64,000 bases of DNA from Flavobacteriaceae bacterium PS02336 (GTDB taxonomy: Bacteria; Bacteroidota; Bacteroidia; Flavobacteriales; Flavobacteriaceae). Made by a program: the position numbers and the translations under genes. Below, one piece after another: positions 1 through 10,200 of the stretch. Below the pieces are notes generated by a model. The model was not told the DNA's origin, did no database searches, and saw nothing but the letters and a program-made list of their open reading frames with translations. The number at the start of each line of letters is the position of its first letter. Within the stretch, counting starts at the first letter, position 1. Where the stretch lies: positions 186,001 to 250,000 of the forward strand of contig JASCOF010000003.1 of the NCBI GenBank assembly GCA_029960065.1, read 5' to 3'.

Positions 1-510
1 TCCCATATTGTATTTCTCAAAACCCAATTGTTTTTTCACTTCTTCTGGACCTAAAGTTCCCCAGCGTTCATCGATTAAAACGGGTGTATGAATGTAACCG
101 TCTTTGCGCTGTACTTTCGCGAAAAGCGCAATAGCTTTATCCATTTCGGCATCTAGCTTTTTATCTTTTGTAACAGCATAAGTTGCAGCCATTCCTTCAA
201 AAATCTTATAGAAATCACCATCATGAAACGAAGGGCCTTTGAAAGTTCCTTTGCTTAAACCTGCAGCAATTTCGAAATTTTTATAGGCATGCGAAGTTTC
301 ATTATGATACAAATCCCACATATACGGCAATGTATTTTGGGTTTCTACATCAAATTGTTCTTTCCAAAAACCGTTTGTCCATTTTACATCTTGAAGACCA
401 ATACTTTGTAATTTAGAATACGGACTTTCTGAATTGGCAACTAAACCTTTGTTCTGTGCAAAGATTACCGTTGAAAGAAATAACGATGATATGATGATGT
501 TCTTTTTCAT
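1..510 (-). CDS. Beta-L-arabinofuranosidase, GH127 family (partial, N-terminal 170 residues)
   Basis: The coding sequence starts at 510 and runs off the left edge of the window, so only the N-terminus is visible. It opens with a signal peptide (MKKNIIISSLFLSTVIFAQ), which suggests a periplasmic or outer-membrane enzyme. The stretch that follows, with a VKWTNGFWKEQ motif near residue 43 and a DGDFYKIFEGMAAT motif near residue 97, is typical of the DUF1680/GH127 alpha/alpha-barrel family. Members of this family remove beta-L-arabinofuranose from arabinans, arabinogalactans and extensin-type glycans. It is the most distal gene seen in the leftward pectin cluster, after the pectate lyase. GH146 and related DUF1680 families look alike at the N-terminus, so the exact linkage is not fixed. 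The catalytic cysteine and glutamate region lies outside the window. Confidence 0.82.
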   Translation of the reverse strand, partial: MKKNIIISSLFLSTVIFAQNKGLVANSESPYSKLQSIGLQDVKWTNGFWKEQFDVETQNTLPYMWDLYHNETSHAYKNFEIAAGLSKGTFKGPSFHDGDFYKIFEGMAATYAVTKDKKLDAEMDKAIALFAKVQRKDGYIHTPVLIDERWGTLGPEEVKKQLGFEKYNMG

Positions 511-570
511 TTTGAATATATTTTTTGGTAGCCACTAATTACTCGAATTGCACTAATTTTTTATTTTTCT

Positions 571-640
571 TGCCACAGATTAAAAGGATTAAATTGACTT
601 TACACTAAATAATCTGTGCTAATCCTTTTAATCTGTGGCA
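571..640. repeat. Perfect 20-bp inverted repeat, TGCCACAGATTAAAAGG family
   Basis: The arm at 571-590 is the exact reverse complement of the arm at 621-640, with a 30-base loop between them. It lies between the GH127 and PL1 genes. The same arm recurs at 7147-7283 and 27331-27396, and a single arm occurs near 44340, so this is a dispersed hairpin family and not a gene-specific terminator. It could still act on the leftward transcript as a processing or stability element. Confidence 0.85.
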
Positions 641-668
641 AAAAACTAATTCGTGGCAAACCCATTTT

Positions 669-3128
669 TTATTTTACGAAGAAATTAATAGTTCTACTCA
701 TTGAATCTCCGTCTGCATCTTTTACGGTTAGAACGAAAGAAGCGAATCCTTTTTCAACGGTTGTAAACTGAATTTCTTTTCCTTTTAAAACCACTTTTCC
801 ATTTTTAAGATCAGAGAAAGTATAAACTGGTTTGTTTTCATAACCTTTGAAATAATCTGCAGCACTTAAAGTCTTTTTATCTTTTAGATTGATAAAATAA
901 TGAGGCTGCGCTAACCAGTCTAAATAATTATCCAACTGTGTAAATCCATCTTTGTCAGTATCTTGATTTGCATCTGAGAAATCTCCAACAGGTGAATTTT
1001 CGTTTAAACCAAAGGCTTTTTCCCACCAGTTTGGTAATCCGTCATGATCTGTATCCCAATCTGCTGGACGAGTTTCTGACGCAAAATTTGGCCATCCGCC
1101 AACATCTTCTTCATTATCAATCATACCTCCCAAACCGCTTTTACTTCCCTTATAAGTAAAAGTTCCTTTTAAAGTTTCATCAATAATTCGGTTATCGTGT
1201 TTATCAAAAAACGGCTGGTTTGCTCCAACATCAGAAAGCACATCCTTATACGCTGCTTTAGCTGATTGCGTTTTTACATATGAAGGAAAAAATGGTTTAT
1301 CAACAAAAGTTTCATATTCTACGATCTCTTTATTTGTTGTAGTAAATTTTCTTCCTTTCTCCTGAGATTTTTCATCAAAATAACCCGGCATAACATTTCC
1401 GTCAAAATAATAACGCTGCATACCTTTTCCAACGCCTTCATGCTGTGCATTCAGCGCCACAAAAATTGCCGTTGAAGCTCCTGGTTTATAATAATTATTT
1501 ACAAAATTTACCTCGTTTGCACCGCCGTCAGTTGCTCTTTTTCCCCAATTGTACACCACATTATTTGTAATATCCAATCTTCCAGTGTAGAATCCGTCAC
1601 CGCTTAAACCACCGCCAATACTCCAGTTACGTCCATAATTGTGAGCCAATAAATTATGATGAAAACTTCCTATATCGCCGCCAATTGTCGCTGCATAGCC
1701 GTGCATTTTACCAGCTTCGTATTTTCCGTGTCCAGCAACATTTAACGCTTCTGAAATTAAAGTTCGCTGTAACGTAATGTGATGCGCTCCACGTGAACTA
1801 AACGACTCATCAATTGTCCAGCTTATCGAGCAATGATCGATAATACTATAATCTGCACCCGTTAATCCCATTCCGTCAAACGTTCTGCCTCCTCCAATAC
1901 GAACTTTTAGAAATCTCATTACACCATCATTTCCAGTCAAACCAATGGGAGCTCTGCTGATGGTAATTCCTTCACCCGGAGCAGTTTGTCCAGCAATAGT
2001 AATATAGGGTTGATTTGCTACTAATCTAGAAGCCAGCTTTATATTTCCCGAAACAGTAAAAACAATCGTTCTTGGTCCAATTTCCTGATTGATGGCATCG
2101 CGTAAACTTCCCGGACCATCGTCATTTAAGTTTGTTACTTCGATTACTTTTCCTCCACGACCTCCAACTGCGTAACGTCCATAACCTTCTGCGCCTTTAA
2201 ATGCTAATTGTGCAGGTTTAAATGACCATACATTTCCTAATGTAACTTCGCCTTTATTATCTACTTCATCTACTCTCCAATAATAGGTTGTTCCGCTGTA
2301 TAAATCAGAAACTGAATACGATTTCTCAGTCAATTTTCCTTTAAATTCTTTTGAAGATTCTGTTGCGTTTTCTACCGCATTTTTATCTTCGCCAAAATAC
2401 AATTTATGAGAGGCCACATTTTTTACCGCATCCCATTTTAAGGTTAAAGTTTTACCCACTTCAACATGTTCGTCTCTATTTTTTGGTTCTGGAGTACGCG
2501 CCTGATTCATCAAATTTGGCGTATCAATTTCAAAACCATTAATCACAATTTGCTTAATAACATCTGGATTAGAAGTTGGATCAATTTCAAAACGAACGAT
2601 CACGTCTTTGCCTTTTTCAGCATTAAAAGCGATATACGCCATCGAAGCATCAATTTTGGCGTTGGCTCTCTGACTCGCATTTACGGTTTCCTGAAGTTTT
2701 CCGTTTACATAGATTTTAATTGGAGAAAAAGTTTTTCCTGTAATGACATCAAAAGCATTATGAAAAGTCAAAAGTGTATGTTTTCCTGCTTTCAATCCAC
2801 TGATTTTTAATTCTAAATTTTCAGCCGTAACCAAACCATCACTTCCTAATCTATTATAAAATGGAGCGCTCATGCCAACTTTGTACCACTTTGAAGTAAA
2901 GTTTCCTTTTAACTTAAAAGACACATTATTAAATGATTTTTCAGCTTCTTTTCCTTCGTTAATTACCCATGAATCATAACTCGGATCATGGACTTCTTCC
3001 AGTCTTCTTTGAAAAAAATCAAAGTCGACTTTTACAATTTGTTTATCAGTATTTTGAACTGATTGTGCTTGTCCGTTTGTGGTCAAAAGCATGGACAAAA
3101 CAGCACCACTTATTAATTTCTTTATCAT
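669..3128 (-). CDS. Secreted multidomain pectate lyase, PL1 family
   Basis: Beta-elimination cleavage of homogalacturonan is the expected reaction. A signal peptide covers residues 1-22 (ending NGQAQ). Residues 35-205 form a beta-rich module of carbohydrate-binding type. Residues 212-305 look like a fibronectin type III domain (TYYWRVDEVD). From residue 310 the PL1 parallel beta-helix begins, with AEGYGRYAVGGRGG, NLNDDGPGSLRDA and DHCSISWTIDE motifs characteristic of the bacterial PL1 subgroup. Near residue 700 a DTDHDGLPNWWE/DTDKDGF pair looks like calcium-binding type-3-repeat loops, and an Ig-like tail closes the protein, possibly for surface display or binding. Only 15 bases separate it from the DUF5703 gene upstream, so the two are probably cotranscribed. 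The family call is firm; calcium binding and the N-terminal module are inferred. Confidence 0.88.
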   Translation of the reverse strand: MIKKLISGAVLSMLLTTNGQAQSVQNTDKQIVKVDFDFFQRRLEEVHDPSYDSWVINEGKEAEKSFNNVSFKLKGNFTSKWYKVGMSAPFYNRLGSDGLVTAENLELKISGLKAGKHTLLTFHNAFDVITGKTFSPIKIYVNGKLQETVNASQRANAKIDASMAYIAFNAEKGKDVIVRFEIDPTSNPDVIKQIVINGFEIDTPNLMNQARTPEPKNRDEHVEVGKTLTLKWDAVKNVASHKLYFGEDKNAVENATESSKEFKGKLTEKSYSVSDLYSGTTYYWRVDEVDNKGEVTLGNVWSFKPAQLAFKGAEGYGRYAVGGRGGKVIEVTNLNDDGPGSLRDAINQEIGPRTIVFTVSGNIKLASRLVANQPYITIAGQTAPGEGITISRAPIGLTGNDGVMRFLKVRIGGGRTFDGMGLTGADYSIIDHCSISWTIDESFSSRGAHHITLQRTLISEALNVAGHGKYEAGKMHGYAATIGGDIGSFHHNLLAHNYGRNWSIGGGLSGDGFYTGRLDITNNVVYNWGKRATDGGANEVNFVNNYYKPGASTAIFVALNAQHEGVGKGMQRYYFDGNVMPGYFDEKSQEKGRKFTTTNKEIVEYETFVDKPFFPSYVKTQSAKAAYKDVLSDVGANQPFFDKHDNRIIDETLKGTFTYKGSKSGLGGMIDNEEDVGGWPNFASETRPADWDTDHDGLPNWWEKAFGLNENSPVGDFSDANQDTDKDGFTQLDNYLDWLAQPHYFINLKDKKTLSAADYFKGYENKPVYTFSDLKNGKVVLKGKEIQFTTVEKGFASFVLTVKDADGDSMSRTINFFVK

Positions 3129-3143
3129 TTTGATTGGTAATAG

Positions 3144-5474
3144 TTAGTTTAATTTCGTTTTCTCTGCTTCAGATTTTCCTAACAGATTTATAATGTCTTT
3201 TTCTCTTTCTTTTGGAATTACTTTTAAAACCTTCAATTCTCCATTCACGAGTTCGGCTTCAATTGTAGTATTTTGTTTGGCATGTAATTTAAAATGAACG
3301 TTCCATTCTTTTGGCCAAGCTGGAAAAAGATAGATTTTCCTTTCTGTTTCCTGCAAAAGCATTTCCTGCATGCCAATCATTCCTGATCCTCCCCAATTAT
3401 GATCAGGAACCCAGTCGAATCCGGGTCCCCAAAAAGCTGGAAAACGTCTTTCTGAATTGGCCATTTTTAGCTTATTGTATTTTGCCGCTTCTTCGGTTAA
3501 ACCCAAACGAGCAGAAAAAATATTATCCTGTTTCCAACCGATATGACTTCTAAATTTTAAAGCATCAGGATCGTATTTCCAAGTATTTAAAGCTGTTTTT
3601 AAATCCGGTTTTCCGATTCCGTAAATTCCCCACGGATAAACGGGATACAATTGCGGGACTTCAGAATTATTAACTCTTTCCCATGTTTTGGCAGGAAGTA
3701 AAACTTTATGATTTTCGATTTGTCCAAAATTTAAAGGTGGAATTCTTGTCTGAAACGCTTTTAAATATTCAAAGTCTTCTTTTGACAATTGATTTCCTGA
3801 AAGGTTTAAAAGATTATCTGTAATTACCTGTAAAGCTGAAATCGTGCTATTCGAATTATTGGTCATTTTATAAGTTTCAGCTCCTGAACCTGGAAAAAGA
3901 ATCAATTTTCCGTCTCCATCCAATGCTTTTCTACCTCTTTGTTTGGCTAAATATTGATAATGTTCATCAAAAAAACGAAGACAGCTAATGATGAATTGAT
4001 TGTATTTCTGAATATCTTCTCCTGCATATTCTTTCTGTTGCAACATCATTTGGCAGAATTCTAAAACCGTATCCCATTCATACTCTAGCCACGCATTATA
4101 TTCCATTCCCGGATCGTAATCTGCGGGACGTTTCCATTCGTATTCAGCTGGATTTGGTAAGCCGAAATTTTCTAATTGTTCGGTAAATGATGCACCATTG
4201 TGTTTCCAATAGACTTTACTACGTAATTCAGCGTTTTTTTGCAAATCGAGATAAAAACTCAACTGCGATTTCATCATATCAAAATCACCGCTTTTTACCA
4301 TCGGAAAATAAACCAATCGCTGGTTTTGAGCTGTCATAGTTCCTCCGCCCCAGTTCCTGAAATCAGGCGTAAAATTTAGGTCTTTATTCGTATAAACGGG
4401 ATCAACGGTAAAAAGTCCGCCGTTGAATTTGGTTGGATATTTTCCATACGCATTGCATCCCAGCATATATCTGAACAACTGATAATTCTGTCCGATTTGA
4501 TAAACCGAATCTTTGGCAGTCGATTGATTTTTTTGTGTAAAAATAAAACTGCGGTTCCAGAAATTATTCCACCATTTTTGAGTGTTTTTTTCCGCTTGTT
4601 TTGCTGTGTTTTTATTGGATGAAATCAAACTTTTTAATCCATTATCCCAAGTAGAAAAATCGGATTGACTGGTGTTTAAATAAATTTCTAATGAATGTTT
4701 TTTCGAAGGTTTTATGCTTGATAAATTAAAACCTTTAAAATCTGTCGACTGATATTTTCCTAAATATGTTCCATCAGGTTTTAAATTATCGCCTTTCATG
4801 AATCCACCAAAAGTTAAATTCGCAATTGGGTTCAGCATTTGATCTTTAACCGATTCCATTTTCTGCTGTTTAACCGCTACATCAAAAACAGTATTTTCTC
4901 TATTTTTATGATAAAATTTGACACCGTTATTTTCAAAAGCAATTGAATCTTTAAAATTAACAAGATCTCCCTGAGGTGCCCACTTATAAGAATTGGCGTT
5001 GTTTTCTTTTCCTTTTGAAATACGGTTTTGATGACGCCAGCTTTCATAAGATGCTGTCATTTTCAGCGGATTTTTACTTTCTAGATCAACATGAATTATT
5101 GGTTTAAAAACATCCACCCAAAGTTTGATTTTAGTATCATTCTGGCCAACTAAAACATATCCGTCTTTCAGTTTTAATTCCTGATAAAAACCTTCTTTTC
5201 CTTCAAACGGATTCGGACTTAAAGTCACTTTTACTCGTCCTAATTTCAATAAAGTATTATGTTCGTCGAAAGTCCCGCTTCGTGAAAAGTAAAAATACAA
5301 ATCGCCTTTCTCCACCCAAACATTCATACCAATATCACCGCCTCCCAAAGGCATAGATTCTGATGAATTATTGCTTTGTGTTGTCCAAACCTGATTGTAA
5401 TTATAGAGCGCAGGAACTTGCGCTTTGAGGCAAAACGTGGTGAAGAGAAGTAGTAATAGTATGTTATTTTTCAT
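3144..5474 (-). CDS. DUF5703-family protein, probable glycoside hydrolase
   Basis: The 776-residue product has a signal peptide (MKNNILLLLLFTTFCLKAQ) when started at the ATG at 5474. An upstream in-frame ATG at 5510 would add 12 residues read from a palindromic repeat and is not favoured. The N-terminal beta-sandwich (PLGGGDIGMNVWVEKGDLYF) and the later helical region with repeated W/Y/E/D clusters (YNAWLEYEWDTVLEF, HNWGGSGMIGMQEMLLQ) resemble the overall plan of GH65/GH95-type enzymes: beta-sandwich, alpha/alpha-barrel, small C-terminal beta domain. I recognise the DUF5703 family but know no established activity for it. Its place between a pectate lyase and an acetylesterase points to a pectin or side-chain substrate. 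The fold comparison is inference. Confidence 0.72.
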   Translation of the reverse strand: MKNNILLLLLFTTFCLKAQVPALYNYNQVWTTQSNNSSESMPLGGGDIGMNVWVEKGDLYFYFSRSGTFDEHNTLLKLGRVKVTLSPNPFEGKEGFYQELKLKDGYVLVGQNDTKIKLWVDVFKPIIHVDLESKNPLKMTASYESWRHQNRISKGKENNANSYKWAPQGDLVNFKDSIAFENNGVKFYHKNRENTVFDVAVKQQKMESVKDQMLNPIANLTFGGFMKGDNLKPDGTYLGKYQSTDFKGFNLSSIKPSKKHSLEIYLNTSQSDFSTWDNGLKSLISSNKNTAKQAEKNTQKWWNNFWNRSFIFTQKNQSTAKDSVYQIGQNYQLFRYMLGCNAYGKYPTKFNGGLFTVDPVYTNKDLNFTPDFRNWGGGTMTAQNQRLVYFPMVKSGDFDMMKSQLSFYLDLQKNAELRSKVYWKHNGASFTEQLENFGLPNPAEYEWKRPADYDPGMEYNAWLEYEWDTVLEFCQMMLQQKEYAGEDIQKYNQFIISCLRFFDEHYQYLAKQRGRKALDGDGKLILFPGSGAETYKMTNNSNSTISALQVITDNLLNLSGNQLSKEDFEYLKAFQTRIPPLNFGQIENHKVLLPAKTWERVNNSEVPQLYPVYPWGIYGIGKPDLKTALNTWKYDPDALKFRSHIGWKQDNIFSARLGLTEEAAKYNKLKMANSERRFPAFWGPGFDWVPDHNWGGSGMIGMQEMLLQETERKIYLFPAWPKEWNVHFKLHAKQNTTIEAELVNGELKVLKVIPKEREKDIINLLGKSEAEKTKLN

Positions 5475-5491
5475 CGTTTTCTTTCCTGCAA

Positions 5492-5685
5492 TCCCGAAGC
5501 TTCGGGACAAAACCTTATAGATATTAATTTTTTATTTTCTCTCGCAGATTAAGCTGATTGAGCAGATTTATTTTTATCTCCAAAATCTGCCAAATCTGCG
5601 AGAGTTATAAATTAAGCGTGTCTAAATCTTTGTCGAGCTACTTGTGGAGATCCCTCGTTCCTCGGGATGACAAACTACGCGTCAA
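5492..5685. repeat. Cluster of short palindromic repeats
   Basis: Three elements lie in this gap. A perfect 16-bp palindrome, TCCCGAAGCTTCGGGA, is at 5492-5507. A 12-bp inverted repeat (CTCTCGCAGATT and its complement) spans 5539-5604. A half copy of the TTGTCATTTCG hairpin family is at 5624-5685. A short imperfect tandem repeat (CATAATT/CATAACT) follows at about 5688-5708, up to the acetylesterase stop. No gene was seen in the gap. Confidence 0.7.
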
Positions 5686-5707
5686 ACTCATAATTCATAA
5701 CTCATAA

Positions 5708-7132
5708 TTACCAATCGTCTGTTCTAAACGAAGAAACCGGCAAACCTCCTGCACTAAACAATTCTGCTTTAGCGAAATCTTTCCATAAATATCTTACTGC
5801 AACTGGATTTTTCACTTTATCAGAAGTCAAAACCACCGATTTTCTTCTTACCGCAGTTTTTGCCGGATAAAAAACTTTGTCTGCTCCTGCGATTTCAAAA
5901 CCTAAAACTTCTTTATCATAAGAGGTAATTCCGTTAGCAACATCATCAAACGAAACCGTTACAGCGCCATCTTTTATTTCCATCGATTTATATTTCGGAC
6001 TTTCGAATTCGAAACCTTCCATTCCATAAGTTCTTGCCAACGCTTGAAAAGCCAAACGGTTTCCGCCTTTTTCTTTATCCATTGGATGAATGTTATTTTC
6101 TTCTCCGACATCCATTAAAACAGCCATTCCTGAATTTGGAATTTCCTTTGAAGCCTTAAACTGTGCTTCTCTCAAATAAGCCGAATTATATTTTTCTAAA
6201 TAATCTTTTGGATGAAATGAAGCGTAATTAAACGGAGCAATCTGGGCATAGTAAAACGGAAAATCTCCTTGATTCCACAACGTTCTCCAACTGCTGACCA
6301 TTTTCTTCATTAAAGCGGTATATTCATTTGCTCTTTCGTAATTCGATTCTCCCTGATACCAGATACAGCCTTTGATTCCGTAACCAATTACAGGCGAAAG
6401 CATTCCGTTAAACAAAGTCGTTGGAACACGATTTGGATCTTTTGCCAATTCTTCTTTTGTGGTCGGAATTTTAGCGCTCGCAAAATCTTTCAGCATTTCT
6501 TGATTCATCCACGCTTCCATGCTCGAACCTCCGTACGAAACATGAATCAACCCAACCGGAACATTTAAAACTTCCTGTAAAAGCGACCCAAAATACCAAG
6601 CCGTTGCACTAAAATTGGATGTCGATTTTGGAGAAGCTTCTTCCCATTTTCCTTCAAAATCTTGCAATGGTTCTAAAACTGTCGCTCTTGGAATTGTAAT
6701 CAAACGGATATTTTTATTGGTTGATCTTACGATGATTTCGTTTCCGTTTTTAACAGGCTGACCTTGAAATCCTTTCAATGGCATTTCCATATTGGATTGT
6801 CCAGAGCAAAGCCAAACTTCGCCCAACAAAACATTTTTGATGGTTACTTTTTCGTTTCCTTCAGAAACTTCAATTATATATGGGCCTCCAAAAGAAGAAG
6901 TCTGTAATTCAGATTTCCATTTTCCTGAACCGTCTGCTTTTACTTTGTAGATTTTAGAATCCCAACTAGTTTTAATTACGATGTTAGCGTTCTTTTCTGC
7001 CCAGCCCCAAATGGGTGCGTTGGATTTTTGCTGCAACATCATGTTATCAGTAAACAAAGCTGGTAATTTGATTTTTGCATTGATTTGAAAACTCGCTAAA
7101 ATCGTTAATAATGCAATAATTGATTTTTTCAT
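5708..7132 (-). CDS. Secreted SGNH-type acetylesterase (sialate O-acetylesterase family)
   Basis: The 474-residue product has a signal peptide (residues 1-19). Its SGNH hydrolase core shows the nucleophile motif GQSNM (Ser113), the WYQGESN block near residue 258, and a C-terminal DVGEENNIHP segment carrying the catalytic His. LPALFTDNMMLQQ near the start is a standard opening for the sialate O-acetylesterase family (DUF303). In pectin clusters such enzymes remove acetyl groups from rhamnogalacturonan or galacturonan so that lyases and rhamnosidases can act. Sialic acid is an unlikely target here because every neighbouring enzyme points to pectin. The substrate is inferred from context. Confidence 0.85.
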   Translation of the reverse strand: MKKSIIALLTILASFQINAKIKLPALFTDNMMLQQKSNAPIWGWAEKNANIVIKTSWDSKIYKVKADGSGKWKSELQTSSFGGPYIIEVSEGNEKVTIKNVLLGEVWLCSGQSNMEMPLKGFQGQPVKNGNEIIVRSTNKNIRLITIPRATVLEPLQDFEGKWEEASPKSTSNFSATAWYFGSLLQEVLNVPVGLIHVSYGGSSMEAWMNQEMLKDFASAKIPTTKEELAKDPNRVPTTLFNGMLSPVIGYGIKGCIWYQGESNYERANEYTALMKKMVSSWRTLWNQGDFPFYYAQIAPFNYASFHPKDYLEKYNSAYLREAQFKASKEIPNSGMAVLMDVGEENNIHPMDKEKGGNRLAFQALARTYGMEGFEFESPKYKSMEIKDGAVTVSFDDVANGITSYDKEVLGFEIAGADKVFYPAKTAVRRKSVVLTSDKVKNPVAVRYLWKDFAKAELFSAGGLPVSSFRTDDW

Positions 7133-7146
7133 TTTTTTGTTTTTTT

Positions 7147-7283
7147 TGCCACAGATTAAAGGATTAAAAAGGATTATTAGTTTTAGTTATGTCAGGCTGA
7201 GCGAAGTCGAAGCTCGATTCCAATTGAAGCGCCCTTCGACTTCGCTCAGGGTGACAATCCAAATAATCATTTTAATCTGTGGC
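7147..7283. repeat. Nested hairpin repeats (one family inside another)
   Basis: An outer TGCCACAGATTAAAGGATTA arm (7147-7170) pairs with a partial arm ending GTGGC at 7283. Inside it sits a second hairpin, 7191-7212 with 7234-7255 (CTTCGACTTCGCTCAGGGTGAC), which matches its partner at 20 of 22 positions. The inner hairpin belongs to a different repeat type, so it looks like an insertion of one element into another. It lies between GH106 and the acetylesterase. Confidence 0.75.
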
Positions 7284-7289
7284 TAACAT

Positions 7290-10200
7290 TTATTTCTCCT
7301 GTAAAATTACAACCGGCCCAAACAACCCCGCTTTCAACAACGGTTCGCCTTCCAAACGAAATGGCGCTGTTGTCCACGTTAATCGCTCTTCTTTTGACAA
7401 TTTTTGATCACCAATTAATCGGTTTGCCCAAGTATTTGTGACTTTAATTTCTATTGTATTTTTTCCTTTTTGCAAAGCTTTTGAAATATCCGTTTTGAAA
7501 GGGAAAGTCCAAAGCGTTCCGCAATCTTTTCCGTTGATTTTGATTTCGGCGATATTAGCAATTTCGCCTAAATCCAACCAAGTTTTATTGCTATCTTTTC
7601 CTTTCCAGATAAACTCTTTTTTGTAAATAACAGTTCCTGAATAATACTTAATTTGATAATTTTCAGAAGTGCTCCAGTCAAAAAGTTTGTTTGTTTTTAC
7701 CACTTCTTTTGGACCTTTAAATGTTGAATCAAACTGTAATTCCCAGTTTTCATCTAAAGTCTGCACTTTTTCAAATTCAGAAGATCTTCCTTTTGTTAAA
7801 ACTTCTTTTGTTGCCTCTTTAAAAATCACAAAACCAGATTCATTAGCCTCTAATATTATAGAAACAATTGTTCTTCCGTTTTCTATTTTCCAATTGGCTA
7901 AAGCCGAAGTTTGATCTGTCACAGGATTATACCATTGTGGCACTTTTCCTGAAATTCTGAAAGATGCATCAAATACTCTTTTTTCATTCTTTTGATTCGA
8001 AAGGAAATATAAATCTTCACTTTCTGATTTGCGATGTGCCCAAGCTAATGTTTCAGAATCAGCTCTATTTAAATTTGGAAAATAAACATCTTGAGTAATT
8101 CCGATGGAAGCAAAATCATTTCCTAAATATGGCAATTTTACAACCGTACCTTTTCCAATTTTCCATGTTGCTAAATTGGCATTATTCCAAATTTCATCAA
8201 TTACATTCTGCCATTTCTTTTGATCAGCTTCTGATTGAATACCTGGCAGAATATTTGGTTTTTCATCCACAAAAATGGTTACTCCGTCTTTTAGCAATTG
8301 CAGGATTTTTTCGGCGGAAGCCAAAGACAAAATTTTATTCGGTGCCATTTTATGACTTCCCGGAAAAAATAAAGCGCCGTATTCAATTCCGCCATCAAAT
8401 GAGATTTTTCCGTTTACTACTTTCGCACGATTGATTAAAACATCGGCATTAAATGAATCATATTGATACCCATTTAGCGGATTAATCCATTGTGATAAAT
8501 CAGTTATATTTTTAGAATAAGTCACTTCTTTTGGCATTTTTGCCGTTGGCTGACCTTCATTTTCTAAACGGATTTTCTCGCTTTCCAATCTTTCTTTTCC
8601 GAAAACATTCGGAATAAAAGGCACCAAACGATCCGGCACAAAAGAACGGGAAGGAAAATCTTCACCAATAAAAACCGCCAAGTCAATTACAGGTTTCCCT
8701 TTTTGCAATTGAAACTGTACTCTTTGACAATAGTCAAACCACGCTTTTCCGGGTTTCCACCAAGTTTGGTCTCTTTGGAAAAAAGTTCCAATATCGTCTA
8801 AAGTCATTCCCGGTTTTCTATCCGTCCAAGGATTATGGACAAAAACGTGATAGAATAAACGGTTGATTCCTAAAGCATAATTGCGGTCTGCTGTTGTTTT
8901 TAGATTTCCTGGATGTTCATCCCAATCCATTCGCAAAGCCGTAAAAGATTCTGCCTGAATAATATCTTTTCCGTAAATATGTCCGCCTGAAATGGCATCT
9001 ACCATATCAAAAGGTTTGTCGTGGGTTGGGCTTTTCAGCCAAAATTCACCGCCCGGATAATCCACATATTTATAATGCAGTAAAGCATCACTCATCATTG
9101 TTGGCGCGACGTTTTCTGAACTTAACTTAACGTTATATTCTTTTGCAATTTGAGCGACAGTTCCGTAGAAATTATCGGCAACTAAATCGGCAATTGTTTT
9201 TCGAACATCATATAAAACTTTCTCTGAAAAATCAGCACTTTCTACGGGAATTCCCGCCATAACTGGAAGATAATCTACAAGATCGTAGCCACGTCTCTTT
9301 TTAAATTCAGCCTGAAAAACCGAAGACCAATTTTGGCTTCCGCATTCCCAGCTGTCAAAATGCAGAATTTCCAGAACTTTTGAAGCCAATTCTGGACCAG
9401 CTGAACGAACTGCTTCTCCAAACCAATGATCCAATTGAAAACGAATTAATTCTGGATTAAATTTGTCAACTTCCAGTCCTTTTCCTGCTCCGCCCGTTGC
9501 ATTCTCATGCCCTGTAGAAGTATGTCCCATTCGGATGATTTTCCATTTTCCTTTTGGCGCTTTCCACTTTAAGTTTCCATCGGCATCAACAAAACTCGAA
9601 ATATTGATAATTTCTGATTTTTTAAATGCATCAGAATTTGGAATTTCTTTGTCGGTAGTCTGCGGAGTCAAACGCCAAATTGCGCCTGATTTTCCTTCGT
9701 AATTATTAATTATCGATTGATTCGAAAGTATAATTTTACTCACTTTCAGATTCTGTTTCCATTTGGCAAAATCCAAATCTTCTGCTCCAGGTTCTGTTCC
9801 TTTTGGATCATAAACAAATCTGAAATATTTTGCTGTAACTGACTTAATAGTATGTGTATTTGGGAAATCCATGTCCTGCCAACCATGACGTGGTGCGATC
9901 ATTCTTTCGTGGAATCTGAAATTGATTCCGTCATCGCTCACTTCCACAATCAGACGCTGTGCTTGAAAATCTCTTCCTTTGGTTTCTATTACAATAGATT
10001 TGCAGGTAAAAGGCTGTGCAAATTCGTACTGAATCCAACCTGCATCGGCAAATTTGAAGTTTTCATCTTTTTTAGGATCAGCCAAAAACGATCCATCGGT
10101 GTTGTTTGATGTCGTTACTTTTGGCAGTTGTATCTGCGAAGTAATTTGGTATTCTTTAATCGGGATAGCAAAAGTGGCAATGTCTCTATAATAATCTTTA

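Noticed and set aside
2351..2810. Open frames on the plus strand opposite the pectate lyase
   Set aside because: They are antisense shadows of the PL1 gene with no family resemblance or initiation context.
5708..7132. True sialic acid catabolism
   Set aside because: No sialidase, NanA or NanE-type gene is nearby; the acetylesterase family is broad and the neighbours are pectin enzymes.
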